A stretch of DNA of 34,372 bases from Catenaria anguillulae PL171 (taxonomy: Eukaryota; Blastocladiomycota; Blastocladiomycetes; Blastocladiales; Catenariaceae). The translations under genes and the position numbers were made by a program. Positions 33,444-34,372 of this stretch are shown here, piece after piece (within the stretch, counting starts at the first letter, position 1; every line of letters begins with the position of its first letter). The notes beneath the pieces were generated by a model, which was not told where the DNA came from, did no database searches, and saw only the letters and a program-made list of their open reading frames with translations. The DNA is taken from contig MCFL01000257.1 of assembly GCA_002102555.1 (NCBI GenBank), positions 1-34,372 of the forward strand, given 5' to 3'.

Positions 33444-33770
33444 TGGATTGGGTTCCTCGCGACGAAGGAAGTGGGGTGGGGCGAGAGATCGTAGGTCAAG
33501 GCATAGCCATCTCGCTCGCAGCTCGCAAGCGCAGTGTTTCGTTTTGTACTTCTTTTTCTCGGATTACATGCATAATAACGGACGTTACGATGTAACTTTC
33601 ATCCGTGATACTGTATTCTGAGAGAAGGAATGGCTATACTCGACCATCAAAGAAAAGCATCATGATAAAGAATAGGGACAATCACTCATAAAGACCATTA
33701 AAACCACTCATACTCATGTACACCCAACCTCTCCTCTCCTCTCGATCCCTGCCAGGCACAAACATTGCGC
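33444..33770. other. Convergent intergenic region, no gene seen
   Basis: Between the VMP1 stop (+) and the RGG-protein stop (-). AT content rises after 33540, as expected for 3' UTRs. An alternative minus-strand frame extends to 33682, but it is Trp/Arg-rich and less plausible than the RGG frame. Confidence 0.45.
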
Positions 33771-34372
33771 TCACGCGCCTCCTGCGCCAGCATCTCCACC
33801 TCGACCCCTTCCCCTTCCCCTTCCTCGTCCACGGTTCGACGTGGACACGGGCAATCCGCCACGGCCCGCACGCCCACGACCAGCGGGCCCAGACGATGCA
33901 GCCGCAGGTGGTTGTTGTTGCTGTTGCTGCTGAGCCGACACCGGTTGCGGCGGTTGCGGCGGCTAACAATTGGCACTGGAGCTGCAGAGGATTGAGCTGC
34001 GGCCGCAGCGGCTGCAGGTGCAGCCACGCGTTGGAAGATGCCCGACGGAGATGCAGACACGGCCGGCGCAGGTGCAGGCGCAGTTGCCGCAGGGGAAGCA
34101 GATGTTGACGAGCCCGAGCTGTTTCGGGGAACGCAATCGGGTGAATTGGAATTGCGCTTGATCCGCTGCGGCCTGCGGTTGCTGCTGCTGTGCATTTTGC
34201 GGTTGCGGGCCGCTGCAACAGGCGCAGCTGCGGCTGCCGGTGTGGCCCAGACACTAGTTGCCGCGGGCTTGGGCGGTTGCGGTGCTGCTGCTGCTGCTGT
34301 TCGGGTGGCTGCTGCTGCTTGGGCTGCTGAGGGCGAGCAGGCGATGCCGTCGACGAATGCATTGTCGGTCGT
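33771..34372 (-). CDS. C-terminal part of an Ala/Gln-rich RGG-box protein, cut by the right edge
   Basis: The stop is at 33773-33771. Reading upstream, the tail is NRGRGRGRGRGGDAGAGGA, preceded by GPAGRGRAGRGG and a Gln run. This is an RGG/RG tail of the kind found in RNA-binding proteins and often methylated on Arg. Further upstream come Ala/Pro-rich stretches (SVWATPAAAAAPVAAA; PAPAPAVSASPSGIFQRV) and a Gln-rich stretch (NAQQQQPQ). These lie in different frames, so the best path changes frame about three times (near 34.22, 34.13 and 33.93 kb), like the two genes to its left. The family cannot be named from this tail; LSM14/Scd6-type and many hnRNP-type proteins end this way. The 5' end lies beyond the window. 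Confidence 0.55.
34283..34320. repeat. CTG/CAG triplet repeat, interrupted
   Basis: Two short CTG runs are separated by TTCGGGTG. On the minus strand they code Ala, Ser or Gln depending on frame, within the RGG-protein gene. Related GTT/GCT triplets lie at about 33910-33933. Confidence 0.7.

Noticed and set aside
1-34372. tRNA, rRNA, CRISPR, transposon or virus-like sequence
   Set aside because: No B-box-like tRNA core, rRNA stretch, regular spaced repeat, terminal repeats or transposase, reverse-transcriptase or capsid-like ORF was seen on reading either strand.

Overview
The window looks like nuclear DNA of a gene-dense opisthokont, most likely a zoosporic (flagellated) fungus of the chytrid or blastocladian kind. 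Genes are close together. Introns are short (about 45-120 nt), with donors such as GTATGT, GTACGT and GTGCGT. The products are typical of opisthokonts: an RBM25-like splicing factor, Derlin, VMP1, TBC RabGAPs, a NOA1/YqeH GTPase and a complex I assembly factor. A long TPR gene at 26.3-31.2 kb reads as TTC21/IFT139, a retrograde intraflagellar-transport subunit, which points to a lineage that makes or recently made a flagellum. The phylum is an inference; no species is claimed. I see no rRNA, tRNA, CRISPR array, virus-like element or transposon.

Left part (1-9.6 kb): a partial minus-strand Ser/Thr-rich N-terminus; an RBM25-like RRM/PWI protein (+); a two-exon NDUFAF8-like twin CX9C protein (-); a six-exon GRAM-GRAM-TBC-EF-hand RabGAP of the TBC1D8/9 type (+), head to head with NDUFAF8; and a two-exon membrane protein of unknown function with a PPSY motif (+).

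Middle (9.6-22.9 kb): a poorly supported stretch with a possible minus-strand ORF; a multi-exon divergent protein kinase (+) with one frame break between DFG and the activation-segment GTP; an intronless mitochondrial circularly permuted GTPase of the NOA1/Gep3/YqeH family (+); a large orphan membrane protein with a glycosylatable loop (-); a TBC-TLDc protein like TBC1D24 (+); and a Derlin (+).

Right part (22.9-34.4 kb): a J-domain protein with a hydrophobic C-terminal half (-); IFT139 (-), head to head with VMP1 (+); and the C-terminal part of an RGG-box protein (-) that runs off the right edge. IFT139, VMP1 and the RGG gene keep strong coding similarity but change frame many times, although the genes at 14-25 kb are clean. 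This is either a local stretch of poor consensus sequence or real gene decay, and it is the most important caveat for anyone using this window.

The genes do not form one pathway. Several concern endomembranes: two Rab-GAP-like proteins, Derlin (ERAD), VMP1 (ER lipid scrambling and autophagy) and two unknown membrane proteins. Two act in mitochondria (NDUFAF8, NOA1-like), one in splicing and one in the flagellum. I did not find a convincing new multi-gene system. The best leads are the frame-broken block, the TBC1D24-like apparent pseudo-GAP, the divergent kinase and the two orphan membrane proteins.
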